Source of the DNA: Lachnospiraceae bacterium
GTDB lineage: Bacteria; Bacillota; Clostridia; Lachnospirales; Lachnospiraceae
Length of the DNA stretch: 64,000 nt
Reading direction: 5' to 3'
Assembly: GCA_021771695.1 (NCBI GenBank)
Contig: JAETON010000005.1
Span: forward strand, 1-64,000
The notes beneath the pieces are model-generated. The model was not told the DNA's origin, did not search any database, and saw nothing but the letters and a program-made list of their open reading frames with translations. The position numbers and the translations under genes were made by a program. Shown here in pieces: positions 28,915-36,895 of this stretch; within the stretch, counting starts at the first letter, position 1, and each line of letters opens with the position of its first letter.

Positions 28915-29820
28915 TTATTTTTTCTCATAAGCTAAACGCACTAAAACATTTTCCAATGCCGGGATTGACGGCTGTCCACCGAGAGATTCTACAGAAATTG
29001 CAGATGCCATAGAACTCAATTTTAAAATATCTAAATATGGAAGTTTTTTATAAATCCCATATGCAAATGCTCCATGAAAAATATCTCCAGCTCCTGTCGT
29101 ATCTACAGCTTTTACTTTATAAGCCGGCATATGTTTTAAAACTCCCTTATCTTTGTAAAGAAGTCCTTTTTCTCCTAATGTAATCACCACATATTTCTCG
29201 TTGATTTTCTCTATTTCTCCAAATACCTCTTGGCAGGTTCCCCACTTCTCTGGTGAAATCTCTTTCCCTGTATGCTGACTAGCAAAATATTCAGAACATA
29301 CCAGATAATCAACTTCTTTTGCTACCTGCATTGTACATTCCCGATACCCTCCAGCATCTGCAATGGAAACCGCATTTGGATATTTTTTTATCGCTTTCAT
29401 AGTTAATTCTGGTTCATGTCCATCACTTAAAATAACGTCAATCTCCTCATCTGGAAAATCGAATACAACATTTTTTTGTTTTCCAGGAAAATTAAACAAA
29501 GTTCTCGCCCCATTTTGTTGATTAGTAAATATATAGCTGTATGGTGTCTGTATTTTTTCATCTTCAATTAAAAAATCAAGCGATATCTGTCCTTCCTGCA
29601 TAACTTTTTTCAAAAAACTTCCATTTTTATTCAAGCCAATCTTTGTTAACAGGCTAGTATCTACACCCCATTTCCCGCATACATATGCAGAATTAAATGC
29701 AGGCCCTCCTGCACATCTGAACTCTTTCAAAATCTGATACTTTTGATTTTCCAAAATCGGACCATCCATTGGTATTGTAATGTCAAGCACTGATTGTCCA
29801 ATACATAAAATCTTTCCCAT
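28915..29820 (-). CDS. PfkB family carbohydrate kinase
   Basis: A 301-residue ribokinase/PfkB-type kinase. The N-terminal substrate region has the CAGGPAFNSAYVCGKWG motif (GG pair near residue 38), and the C-terminal signature DTTGAGDIFHGAFAYGI carries the catalytic aspartate near residue 242. The family phosphorylates sugars, sugar phosphates or nucleosides. Here it is first in an operon with a GatZ-like protein and a fructose-family PTS, so the probable substrate is a ketohexose 1-phosphate, giving a 1,6-bisphosphate. That is inference. AAAAGGAGAAAAGAA precedes the ATG. Confidence 0.88.
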   Translation of the reverse strand: MGKILCIGQSVLDITIPMDGPILENQKYQILKEFRCAGGPAFNSAYVCGKWGVDTSLLTKIGLNKNGSFLKKVMQEGQISLDFLIEDEKIQTPYSYIFTNQQNGARTLFNFPGKQKNVVFDFPDEEIDVILSDGHEPELTMKAIKKYPNAVSIADAGGYRECTMQVAKEVDYLVCSEYFASQHTGKEISPEKWGTCQEVFGEIEKINEKYVVITLGEKGLLYKDKGVLKHMPAYKVKAVDTTGAGDIFHGAFAYGIYKKLPYLDILKLSSMASAISVESLGGQPSIPALENVLVRLAYEKK

Positions 29821-29858
29821 TTCTTTTCTCCTTTTCTTTCACAATTTCTTTTTCTTTG

Positions 29859-29887
29859 ATTTTATCGAATCTATGATTAGGAAATAA
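29859..29887 (-). promoter_or_regulatory. Promoter of PfkB gene, weak -35
   Basis: On the minus strand, TAAAAT (29859-29864); 17 bases upstream the -35 position reads TTATTT and overlaps the 38-bp element at 29884-29921. The arrangement matches that ahead of the GatZ-like gene. Confidence 0.5.
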
Positions 29888-29921
29888 GATAAAGCAAATG
29901 AAAGATTTTTTTACAAAAATT
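29884..29921 (-). promoter_or_regulatory. 38-bp element, copy 2 (putative activator site)
   Basis: Second copy of the element at 28871-28908, identical at 32 of 38 positions with no gaps and at the same 19-base distance from the -10 box. It lies ahead of the first gene of the PTS locus. Confidence 0.65.
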
Positions 29922-29980
29922 TCTTAATTTTCTATGTAAAAGCAAAGCGGATAATCCTGCCTTCAACTCTCTATATAATA

Positions 29981-30025
29981 AAAAACGTCAGAACTCTTTG
30001 TCTTCCAAACAAAAAGCCTGACGCT
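29981..30025 (-). terminator. Terminator after glycerol dehydrogenase gene
   Basis: On the minus strand, CGTCAG (30018-30023) pairs with CTGACG (29986-29991), followed by TTTTTTATTATA. It lies about 35 bases after the gldA stop and separates the two sugar loci. Confidence 0.7.
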
Positions 30026-30057
30026 TTATTATACAATCGATGTCTCTAATTTATTTC

Positions 30058-31137
30058 TTATTCTCCATAATATCTTCCCAATGCATCTGCTCCCATAATT
30101 GCAGCATATACATCTTCCGGTGTTACCTCAAACGGCATATTTCCCATCGTATCACCTTCCGCACAGGAAAGTTCTGCCACCTCCATGATCTGTTCCGGTG
30201 TTACCTCTTTGATTCCCAATTCTTCCAAAGTAATCGGCAGTCCTGTTTCCGCACAAAAGTCAATGACTTCCATAATTTCATCTTCCCCTGCATCCTCCAA
30301 AACCAACTGTACCAATGTACCGAAGGCTACTTTTTCTCCATGATATAAATCATGTGTTTCCGGCACTGCTGTCAAACCATTATGAATTGCATGTGCAGCT
30401 GCCAAACCACCACTTTCAAATCCGATTCCAGACAGATAAGTATTGGCTTCAATAATATTTTCTACCGCTTTGGTGCAAATTCCTTCTTTCACTGCTGCCA
30501 TTGCCTGAATTCCACTATCCAGTAAAGTGTTATAACAAAGTTCCGCTAAATTCATGGCTGCTAACGTACATTTTCCTCCAACACAATTGGATGCATCTGA
30601 ACGCTTGCAGGCTCTAGCTTCAAAATAAGTTGCCAGTGCATCTCCCATACCAGAAATTAACAACCTTACCGGAGCTTTACTTACAATATCTGTATCTACT
30701 AATACCATATTCGGACTGGATGGAAGGAATAAGTATTTTTCAAAAACACCTTCGTCAGAATAAATGACAGATAATGCACTACATGGAGCATCTGTAGAGG
30801 CAATCGTCGGTACAATAATTACTGGCTTTTTCATATAATAGGCTACTGCTTTTGCCGTATCATGAATTTTACCACCGCCAATACCGACAATAACATCACT
30901 TTTCACAAGATCAATCAGACGATTGATTTCTGTCATACAACATTCTCCATTAAAAACATCATAAATAATTTCTGTATCACCTTTTCCCTCATTAATAGAC
31001 GGCTCTACTCTTTTTCTTCCTGAAGCACTGGTTAATACGAACAAACTTTCACCAAAGTTTTTTGCATAATCACAAAGATTTTTTAATTCTCCTTTTCCCT
31101 GAATATAACGAGTTGGACTTCCAATAATCTGTGCCAT
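30058..31137 (-). CDS. gldA: Glycerol dehydrogenase-type iron/zinc alcohol dehydrogenase
   Basis: A 359-residue NAD-dependent dehydrogenase of the GldA family. The nucleotide motif GIGGGKIHDTAKA is near residue 92, IASTDAPCSALSVIY near residue 120, and the metal ligands are an aspartate in GMGDALATYFEARA and two histidines in AAAHAIHNGL and HDLYHGEKVAFG. GldA interconverts glycerol and dihydroxyacetone and also accepts other small diols and hydroxyaldehydes. It has its own promoter at 31178-31205 but sits beside the polyol PTS operon, so it may handle a C2-C4 product of that pathway. Confidence 0.92.
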   Translation of the reverse strand: MAQIIGSPTRYIQGKGELKNLCDYAKNFGESLFVLTSASGRKRVEPSINEGKGDTEIIYDVFNGECCMTEINRLIDLVKSDVIVGIGGGKIHDTAKAVAYYMKKPVIIVPTIASTDAPCSALSVIYSDEGVFEKYLFLPSSPNMVLVDTDIVSKAPVRLLISGMGDALATYFEARACKRSDASNCVGGKCTLAAMNLAELCYNTLLDSGIQAMAAVKEGICTKAVENIIEANTYLSGIGFESGGLAAAHAIHNGLTAVPETHDLYHGEKVAFGTLVQLVLEDAGEDEIMEVIDFCAETGLPITLEELGIKEVTPEQIMEVAELSCAEGDTMGNMPFEVTPEDVYAAIMGADALGRYYGE

Positions 31138-31177
31138 AATACACCTCCATAGTAAACATTATTTGTTATATTTTATT

Positions 31178-31205
31178 ATAGCACGACAAAAGAATAATCA
31201 AAGAT
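31178..31205 (-). promoter_or_regulatory. gldA promoter
   Basis: On the minus strand, TTTGAT (about 31200-31205), 16 bases, then TGC-TATAAT (31178-31183, extended -10). GGAGGTGTATT precedes the gldA start. Confidence 0.6.
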
Positions 31206-31242
31206 GAAATTATATATTTAACAATTCTCTTTTCCCATAAAC

Positions 31243-31279
31243 GAAAGAAACCAGAGACTTCATATCTCCAGCTTCTTTC
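31243..31279 (-). terminator. Hairpin after the TIM-like gene
   Basis: GAAAGAAACCAGAGA (31243-31257) and TCTCCAGCTTCTTTC (31265-31279) form a 15-bp stem in the minus-strand RNA with three G-U pairs and a 7-base loop. The T-run after it is weak (TTTCGTTT). It probably ends or trims the polyol operon transcript ahead of the gldA promoter. Confidence 0.55.
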
Positions 31280-31321
31280 TTTGTGATATTATATGAAAAA
31301 ACAAATGAGCAAGTTTTGAAT

Positions 31322-32020
31322 TTATTTTGCAGTTCTTTCCTTATATGCTTTTACGATGGCTTCTGCCATTTCCCGAACCATGCCCGCTGGTGATGGTGCA
31401 TTTAGAATACCAGATGTGCATCCCGTTCCATCTGCCCCTAATTTAACAATCTTATAGCAGTCATCTGCTGTACTAACTCCAGAAGCAATCATTGGTTGTA
31501 CATTTGGATTTATCTCTCGGATTTGCTTTACTGTTTCCTTAATATAAGAATCATCAGCAATCTGTCCTGTTCCAATTAAATCTGTAGGCTCTGCAATAAT
31601 AATCTCTGGATCCATGATTGCAGCAGCTTTAGCTTCCACCGTGGAATCTGCACATACAATCGAAATAATTCCTTGATCTTTACACCGTTTCACTGTCTTA
31701 GATAATTCTGCAAATGTTTTTGGTACTTCTGCATGGTTGATAAATACAGCTTCTACTCCAGCTTCTTTTAATGCTTCTGGAAGAATTGCTGCCATCCCGC
31801 GTCCAGGTACCAATGAATCTATAGACTGTGCTGTAACCGTCAAATTTTTTGTATGTTCTTTAATTAAACGAACATCCACCAATGGGCATGTAAAATAAAT
31901 CTGAATTCCTATATCTTCTGCCACCTTGTCTGCTTCTTTGGCAAGTTCCAAACTAGATTTCCCATATAAATAATTTTTCGGATTTACCACCAAAAATGGC
32001 ACTTTTGCTTTTTTGTTCAT
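31322..32020 (-). CDS. Triosephosphate isomerase-like sugar-phosphate isomerase
   Basis: A 232-residue TIM-fold protein, a little short for glycolytic TpiA (about 250). The catalytic set is kept: Asn13 and Lys15 in VVNPKNY, the histidine in FINHAEV (about 95), and the glutamate in IIAEPTDLIGTG (about 143), plus the phosphate-binding IASGVSTADD and GADGTGCTSGIL segments. Divergence from TpiA and its place in a polyol PTS operon suggest a dedicated sugar-phosphate isomerase. TIM-like isomerases of tetrulose phosphates (EryH type) are a known precedent. It is the last gene of the operon, 2 bases after yjbQ. Confidence 0.85.
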   Translation of the reverse strand: MNKKAKVPFLVVNPKNYLYGKSSLELAKEADKVAEDIGIQIYFTCPLVDVRLIKEHTKNLTVTAQSIDSLVPGRGMAAILPEALKEAGVEAVFINHAEVPKTFAELSKTVKRCKDQGIISIVCADSTVEAKAAAIMDPEIIIAEPTDLIGTGQIADDSYIKETVKQIREINPNVQPMIASGVSTADDCYKIVKLGADGTGCTSGILNAPSPAGMVREMAEAIVKAYKERTAK

Positions 32021-32022
32021 AC

Positions 32023-32544
32023 TTATTCTCCCATCACAATAATTTTACATTTTCTTGTACGAGGCCGTGTTCGGTCAAAGTCTGCAAAATAAATATATCC
32101 CGTTGTTCCTACCCCAAGTTTTCCTTCATCTACATCAAAAATCTCACTAGCACCAAGGAATGTTGATTTCAAATGGGCATCACAATTCCACAATGCTCTG
32201 CGGTCTCCATTTGGAAGATATTCCTCTGCATTATCCCATGACTCAACTTCCTCATAATGCTTTTCACCTGGATAAACATACATATCCTTACTTGTCTGAT
32301 CTGGAATAATTTTTGCAAATACACGATTTAAATCTTCTTGAAGAAACTCATCTCCATCTTTATTAAAATCATGTACAAATTCTTCAAAGAAAATGGAACA
32401 CGTAGTGTGTGGTGAAATCACTGCACAAATACCATTTTTTATTCCACTGTTTTTAATAGCTTCTTTTACCTGTGAAGTAACATTTACATAAGTTGGTGTC
32501 TTTCCATGAGATTCTACTTTTATTGTCTCTTTGTATACTGCCAT
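32023..32544 (-). CDS. yjbQ: YjbQ family protein (UPF0047)
   Basis: About 173 residues of the YjbQ/UPF0047 family. The signature ISPHTTCSIFFEE near residue 43 and the DAHLKSTFLGASE segment near 130 carry the conserved metal-binding histidines. YjbQ of E. coli has weak thiamine-phosphate synthase activity in vitro, but the true role is unsettled. Here it is embedded between a class II aldolase and a TIM-like isomerase, which suggests a role linked to sugar-phosphate metabolism. A start at 32544 fits the AGGGGG site better than the ATG 6 bases earlier. Confidence 0.85.
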   Translation of the reverse strand: MAVYKETIKVESHGKTPTYVNVTSQVKEAIKNSGIKNGICAVISPHTTCSIFFEEFVHDFNKDGDEFLQEDLNRVFAKIIPDQTSKDMYVYPGEKHYEEVESWDNAEEYLPNGDRRALWNCDAHLKSTFLGASEIFDVDEGKLGVGTTGYIYFADFDRTRPRTRKCKIIVMGE

Positions 32545-32556
32545 TGTCATTTCCCC

Positions 32557-33429
32557 CTATAAACCTTGAAACACTTTCATTGCCCGCATAATATCTTTTT
32601 TCATTGCTTCCGTTGCTTCTAAAGACATAGAATCATAAAACAGCGGTTTCTCATCATCTTCCCAATACTCTTTTGAAGCCTTGCCTCCTGCCGTATTCAT
32701 ATATGTATAATAATTTACTTTACATATTCCATTTTCAATGGCAATTTTATAATCCGCATCAGAAACTCCGGAACCTCCATGCATCACAAGGGGAACATTG
32801 GCAGTTTCACGAATTCTGGCAACCCTCGGTAAATCAAGTTTCGGTTCTGTCAGATAAACACCATGAGTTGTTCCAAATGCCACTGCCAGACAATCTACTC
32901 CCGTTTCCTCCACAAATTTCTTTGCTACCTCAGGGTCCGTATAAATATCGTCCAGATCTTCATAATCATCCGTACTATCTGCATCTCCTCCTTCTCCATG
33001 AACAACTTCTGAAGTAAAAATATGTCCAAGTTCTGCCTCTACACTTGCTCCCACTGCATGTGCAGCCTTTACAATCTCTTTTGTCTCCGCTGCATTTTCT
33101 TCAAAACTTTTTGCAGAAGCATCATACATAACAGAAGTAAAACCAATACGTAATGCCTGGATGCAGCGTTCAAAAGTACTGCCATGGTCTAAATGAAGAG
33201 CTACCGGAACTTTGGCCCGTTTGGCATAATACAGCATAATCGGTCCGATTTCCTCCAAATCAATCATATCATCATGACTTTGTGCATGCTGTAAAATTAC
33301 CGGACAATTAAGTTCCTCTGCCGCCTGAATGATTGCACGAATACTTTCCAATGTTGTTCCATTAAAAGCTCCAACTGCTTTTTTTTGAATTTTTGCCTCA
33401 TCCAGCAATTCTTTCAGTGTAACTAACAT
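32557..33429 (-). CDS. Class II (zinc) fructose/tagatose-bisphosphate-type aldolase
   Basis: A 290-residue class II aldolase of the FbaA/GatY/KbaY group. Zinc and catalytic residues are visible: LHLDHGSTF (Asp and His near 82-83), EAELGHI (glutamate near 136), the AFGTTHGVY histidine (near 185) and VMHGGSGVSD (near 214), followed by the NYYTYMNTA phosphate/cation site. The family splits a ketose (bis)phosphate into dihydroxyacetone phosphate and an aldehyde. It lies between the COG4091 oxidoreductase and yjbQ. The substrate is not evident; it could also be the missing partner of the GatZ-like protein at 27498. Confidence 0.9.
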   Translation of the reverse strand: MLVTLKELLDEAKIQKKAVGAFNGTTLESIRAIIQAAEELNCPVILQHAQSHDDMIDLEEIGPIMLYYAKRAKVPVALHLDHGSTFERCIQALRIGFTSVMYDASAKSFEENAAETKEIVKAAHAVGASVEAELGHIFTSEVVHGEGGDADSTDDYEDLDDIYTDPEVAKKFVEETGVDCLAVAFGTTHGVYLTEPKLDLPRVARIRETANVPLVMHGGSGVSDADYKIAIENGICKVNYYTYMNTAGGKASKEYWEDDEKPLFYDSMSLEATEAMKKDIMRAMKVFQGL

Positions 33430-33450
33430 TTCATGTTTCCTCCCCTATTT

Positions 33451-34770
33451 TTATAAAACATTTCTTCCGTACATTGCATCCTGTTCTTTTCTTAACTGAT
33501 AAATCAGTGTAGACTTATCTAATTCGATATCATCATATGTTAACAGATCACCCTTCTTCACGTCTCTCTTCATCACTGCCTTGTTGGTTACCAATCCATA
33601 TGGCACATAATTTTTTGCATTAGATTCTTCTGCTGTGGCAATAGATCCGTGAGTTGTGAATCCGCCGATTCCGTCAACAGTCTGGCCGGCTTTCAGGTCG
33701 ATTTTTGCTCTTGTGATACACTCAGATACAAGTCCGTCCATCGGTACACAAGTCACTTCTCCGTCAATAACTGCCTTTGCAACTGTCAATGGTGTTTCTA
33801 AGTTACATAAGTGGTATGGACGGTATAATGTCCAGAGCGGTCCAGGTCCCATCTGCAGGTAGTTCATCTGGTATGCAATCTCTTCGTTTGGAGTAGAAAC
33901 TGTTACGAATACTCCTGGAGCGATTCCGTTTACATATTCTACGACTCCATGTTTGTTTAAGATACCGCCGTCTTCTTTCAGCTTTAAGATATCATTTAAT
34001 TCTTTGATTCCCTCTGTTCCTGGTGCAGTTTCCGGGCCGTGTCCACCGATCACATCCGGTACCAATCCTGTATAGTTAGACATCGCTGTCATCTCTACCA
34101 TAGTCTTTGTTCCGTCTTTGAATGCACAGAGCATCTTAGGGCTCATTTTCTTTCTGGTTGCTTCTTCGAGAACGGTATCAGGATTGCAGCCATAGTCAAG
34201 CTTATTGTTCTTTCCCTTACCCATAACTTCCACAGTCATTCCCATAGCTCTGGCAAAGCTGTAAAGTTCCATAACTGCTCCTGGTTCGTCCCCAGCAGAT
34301 CCCGTATAAATAACTCCTTCTTTTGCAGCTAATTTTTTCAGATATGGACCAATAACTACATCTGTTTCCACATTCAGCATAACAACATGCTTCTTATTTC
34401 TCATTGCGTCCGTTGCAACTTTTGCTCCTACATCCGGCACACCAGTTGCATCAATGCAGCATTCTACTAGATTTGCCTGGGATACAAAATCTGCATTTTC
34501 ACACGCAACATACTTTCCTGCTTCCATACCTGCATTTACATCTGCAAGTGTCTTTGCCACAACGATATCATCATCTTTTGCTCCGGCATATTTGAACGCA
34601 TTCACTGCATTTTCTACTTTGATATCAGATACAACTGCAGGCATGATACCTTTCATCATTGCCATCTGAGATGTCATTCCGCGTCCCATCTGTCCGGCAC
34701 CGACGATACCTGTCTTAATGATCTTTCCTTCTTCTTCCCTTTTGATTAACTTCTGATCCATGTTTAACAT
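33451..34770 (-). CDS. COG4091-type NAD(P) oxidoreductase with C-terminal SAF domain
   Basis: A 439-residue protein of the group annotated as predicted homoserine dehydrogenase with a SAF domain. A Rossmann motif GIVGAGQMGRG is at residues 21-31. A substrate domain in the middle has YTGSAGDEPGAVMELY and a GPGPLWTLYRPYHL segment. The C-terminal SAF-like part (about 375-425) has YGLVTNKAVMKRDVKKGD. It is unlikely to be a true homoserine dehydrogenase here: it sits in a polyol PTS operon that lacks any other polyol-phosphate dehydrogenase, so it may oxidise the phosphorylated polyol. The interior of the gene (about 33645-34730) is much richer in GC than both ends and its neighbours. Confidence 0.85.
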   Translation of the reverse strand: MLNMDQKLIKREEEGKIIKTGIVGAGQMGRGMTSQMAMMKGIMPAVVSDIKVENAVNAFKYAGAKDDDIVVAKTLADVNAGMEAGKYVACENADFVSQANLVECCIDATGVPDVGAKVATDAMRNKKHVVMLNVETDVVIGPYLKKLAAKEGVIYTGSAGDEPGAVMELYSFARAMGMTVEVMGKGKNNKLDYGCNPDTVLEEATRKKMSPKMLCAFKDGTKTMVEMTAMSNYTGLVPDVIGGHGPETAPGTEGIKELNDILKLKEDGGILNKHGVVEYVNGIAPGVFVTVSTPNEEIAYQMNYLQMGPGPLWTLYRPYHLCNLETPLTVAKAVIDGEVTCVPMDGLVSECITRAKIDLKAGQTVDGIGGFTTHGSIATAEESNAKNYVPYGLVTNKAVMKRDVKKGDLLTYDDIELDKSTLIYQLRKEQDAMYGRNVL

Positions 34771-34835
34771 AATACCTATCTCCTTTTTTAAAATTTAACT
34801 GCATCTATATCTCAACCTTTGGAAACTGAAATATT

Positions 34836-35204
34836 TTAAAAAATTTCAATCATTCCTCCGGTTTTAATATCTTCTGGAAGAAGTTTATTTCCTTCCAACA
34901 TAATACATCCCGGTCTTTCCGGTTCATCTCCTCCTTTAAAGTCCACTGTGCAGTGTCCTAATTGTGCCAGTGTATGAGGTGCTTCACTTCCTACAGCACT
35001 GATTTTAAATTCTTTATCACAGATTTTAAATGTATCTCCTACCGCCGGAATTTCTTTTAACTCTGCTTTCGTATGCAGAACAGATAATTCCGCTAACTCA
35101 GGAGGTGCATCTTCATTAAAAATAATGATAAAATTCATATCTTCATCTTCTAAAAATGCCAATGCATCTGATCCTAATCCTACAATTTTAGATTGATATT
35201 TCAT
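34836..35204 (-). CDS. srlB: PTS glucitol/sorbitol-family EIIA
   Basis: A 122-residue EIIA of the glucitol family. The phosphohistidine is in LAELSVLHTKAEL, near residue 43, and the tail EGNKLLPEDIKTGGMIEIF fits the family. It accepts phosphate from HPr and passes it to the IIB domain encoded just upstream. It starts 20 bases after the IIB stop. Confidence 0.93.
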   Translation of the reverse strand: MKYQSKIVGLGSDALAFLEDEDMNFIIIFNEDAPPELAELSVLHTKAELKEIPAVGDTFKICDKEFKISAVGSEAPHTLAQLGHCTVDFKGGDEPERPGCIMLEGNKLLPEDIKTGGMIEIF

Positions 35205-35224
35205 ATAATCCCTTTCTATGCTTT

Positions 35225-36223
35225 CTAATACATTCCGATACTAAATGCAAATGCAATTAATACTGCCAATGGTCCGGTAATCATACGTTCAAATAATACT
35301 GCTGGAACACCGTATTCAATGGTTTCCGGGTCCGCTTCTCCAAGACTCAATCCTACCGGGACAAAGTCACATCCAACCTGTGCATCAATCGCAAACAAAG
35401 CAGGCAGTGCATACTGTGGCGGGATATGTCCCAGTGCAAATTCAGCTCCAAGCAGTGTTCCAACGACCTGTGCAATAACTGCCCCAGGTCCAAGAACTGG
35501 TGAAAGAATTGGAATACCGCAAATAAAGGCAATAACAACCATTCCTGGAAGTGTAGAACAAATCGGAGAAATTGTCTTAGCAATTACATTTCCTAATCCG
35601 CTGGCAGAAATAATACCTAATAAAGTGGCAGTAAATGCCATAAACGGCAAGATTGTACCTAGCACAATTTCAATAGTATCACGGCCTGCTTGAAAGAAAA
35701 TATTCACAAAATGTCCAACTGCTTTTCCAATTTTAGTAATAATATTTTCTTTTTTCTCTTCACTTACTTTGGCAGTATTCTCCTTTAATGTCTGCTTCGG
35801 TCTGGATATTTCTGCTTCTGTTTTTGAAGCAGGTTCTCCAGCAGCTGCACCTGTATAATCAGATTCATATACATCCTTCTCAGTAACTGCCGATACATAA
35901 ATTTCAGGAGTAATATATTTTGCCAAAGGTCCCGCTTTTCCCACAGGTTCAATATTAATTGTATAAATTCCCTTTTTCGGGTATACTCCGCAGCGTGCTG
36001 TTCCTCCACAATCTACAACAGCTACCAAAACTTCTTCATCCGGCAGATTTGTTTTAAATCCATCAACTGCTTCTGCTCCTGTCATATCCGCAATTTTCTG
36101 AGCAAGCGGATGTATTCCTCCTCCTGTTACACTCAGTACTTTATTACATATCTCTGTCGGCGTAAGAATCAATGGTCCACCCCAGCCGTTCGAACCAGCC
36201 TTTACTGTAATTGTTTTATACAT
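35225..36223 (-). CDS. srlE: PTS glucitol/sorbitol-family EIIBC (SrlE type)
   Basis: 332 residues. The N-terminal IIB domain (about 1-125) opens with SNGWGGPLI and carries the phosphocysteine in VVDCGGTARCGVYPKKG (near residue 76). A charged linker (about 126-165) leads to a membrane domain with several helices (about 180-330; LPFMAFTATLLGII, IPILSPVLGPGAV, QVGCDFVPVGLSLGEADPE). Together with SrlA it forms the permease. Partners lie on both sides in the order IIC-IIB-IIA. Family certain; sugar alcohol unknown. Confidence 0.94.
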   Translation of the reverse strand: MYKTITVKAGSNGWGGPLILTPTEICNKVLSVTGGGIHPLAQKIADMTGAEAVDGFKTNLPDEEVLVAVVDCGGTARCGVYPKKGIYTINIEPVGKAGPLAKYITPEIYVSAVTEKDVYESDYTGAAAGEPASKTEAEISRPKQTLKENTAKVSEEKKENIITKIGKAVGHFVNIFFQAGRDTIEIVLGTILPFMAFTATLLGIISASGLGNVIAKTISPICSTLPGMVVIAFICGIPILSPVLGPGAVIAQVVGTLLGAEFALGHIPPQYALPALFAIDAQVGCDFVPVGLSLGEADPETIEYGVPAVLFERMITGPLAVLIAFAFSIGMY

Positions 36224-36242
36224 ATTTATTTACCTCCCTTCT

Positions 36243-36752
36243 CTATTTACTTAGTGCAGCAAATATCTTCTCGCACAAAATACCACGAATTAAAATTACA
36301 ATAACTCCAACAATAAAATATCTTACTGCCAAACCTCCTACAGATAATCCCAGTTTCTGAATTCCTGTTGCAATTCCTGTGTATACAAACAACTCACCTG
36401 CGTTGGCATGAGGGAATAAACCAGTAATTGGATGGCAGAAAGAAACACTTGCATCGTAAAATGCTGCTTTATGCTCTTCTTTTACAAAACGTCCAAATGT
36501 GTACCGTGCAGGGTTAGTCAGAAAAATATCTGCCAGCACCGGAAGCAATGTATACCGAAGAATTGTATACTTTGTAATCTTCTGACAAAAACGCTCCACA
36601 CGCTCCGTACCGATGATACCGATAATGGAATTTACAAATACCATTAAACAAATAACCATTGGAATGATGCCTGTAACCCACCCCATAAATGTTTCTCCCC
36701 CAGCTTGAAACAGACCAATAAATCCATTTGCCACTTTGGAAATCATTTCCAT
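36243..36752 (-). CDS. srlA: PTS glucitol/sorbitol-family EIIC (SrlA type)
   Basis: A 169-residue membrane protein with about four helices, typical of EIIC2 of the glucitol PTS (FQAGGETFMGWVTGIIPMVICLM near the N-terminus; LTNPARYTFGRFVKEEHKAAF; FCHPITGLFPHANAGE). It forms the sugar-alcohol channel with SrlE. AAGGAGGATGAATT lies directly before the ATG. Confidence 0.94.
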   Translation of the reverse strand: MEMISKVANGFIGLFQAGGETFMGWVTGIIPMVICLMVFVNSIIGIIGTERVERFCQKITKYTILRYTLLPVLADIFLTNPARYTFGRFVKEEHKAAFYDASVSFCHPITGLFPHANAGELFVYTGIATGIQKLGLSVGGLAVRYFIVGVIVILIRGILCEKIFAALSK

Positions 36753-36767
36753 AATTCATCCTCCTTC

Positions 36768-36881
36768 TTAAATTATGAATTTAAAATTTTCATTTATATA
36801 AATGTCCCTCCGAACAGATTCAGCCAAATATCCCTCCGGGCCCTTGATGAATATTCCATTCAAATCTGAACTTCGCTTCAT
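36768..36881 (-). CDS. Possible 37-residue small protein between gutM and srlA
   Basis: A small ORF begins MKRSSDLNGIFIKGPEGYL and ends in a hydrophobic KFII; its TAA falls just before the srlA ribosome site. Only a weak AAGG lies upstream, and it contains rare CGG-AGG codons. It fills nearly all the gap between gutM and srlA. It may be a coupled leader or a gene remnant; the evidence is thin. Confidence 0.25.
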   Translation of the reverse strand: MKRSSDLNGIFIKGPEGYLAESVRRDIYINENFKFII

Positions 36882-36895
36882 ATATATCGCTTACC

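Noticed and set aside
28846..28920. Sigma-54 (-24/-12) promoter for the PTS locus, as for LevR-type regulators
   Set aside because: No TGGCAC-N5-TTGC pattern in the right orientation, and the PRD regulator here has no sigma-54 activator domain.
33451..34770. True homoserine dehydrogenase for threonine/methionine synthesis
   Set aside because: The protein is of the COG4091/SAF type and sits in a polyol PTS operon without other threonine or methionine genes.
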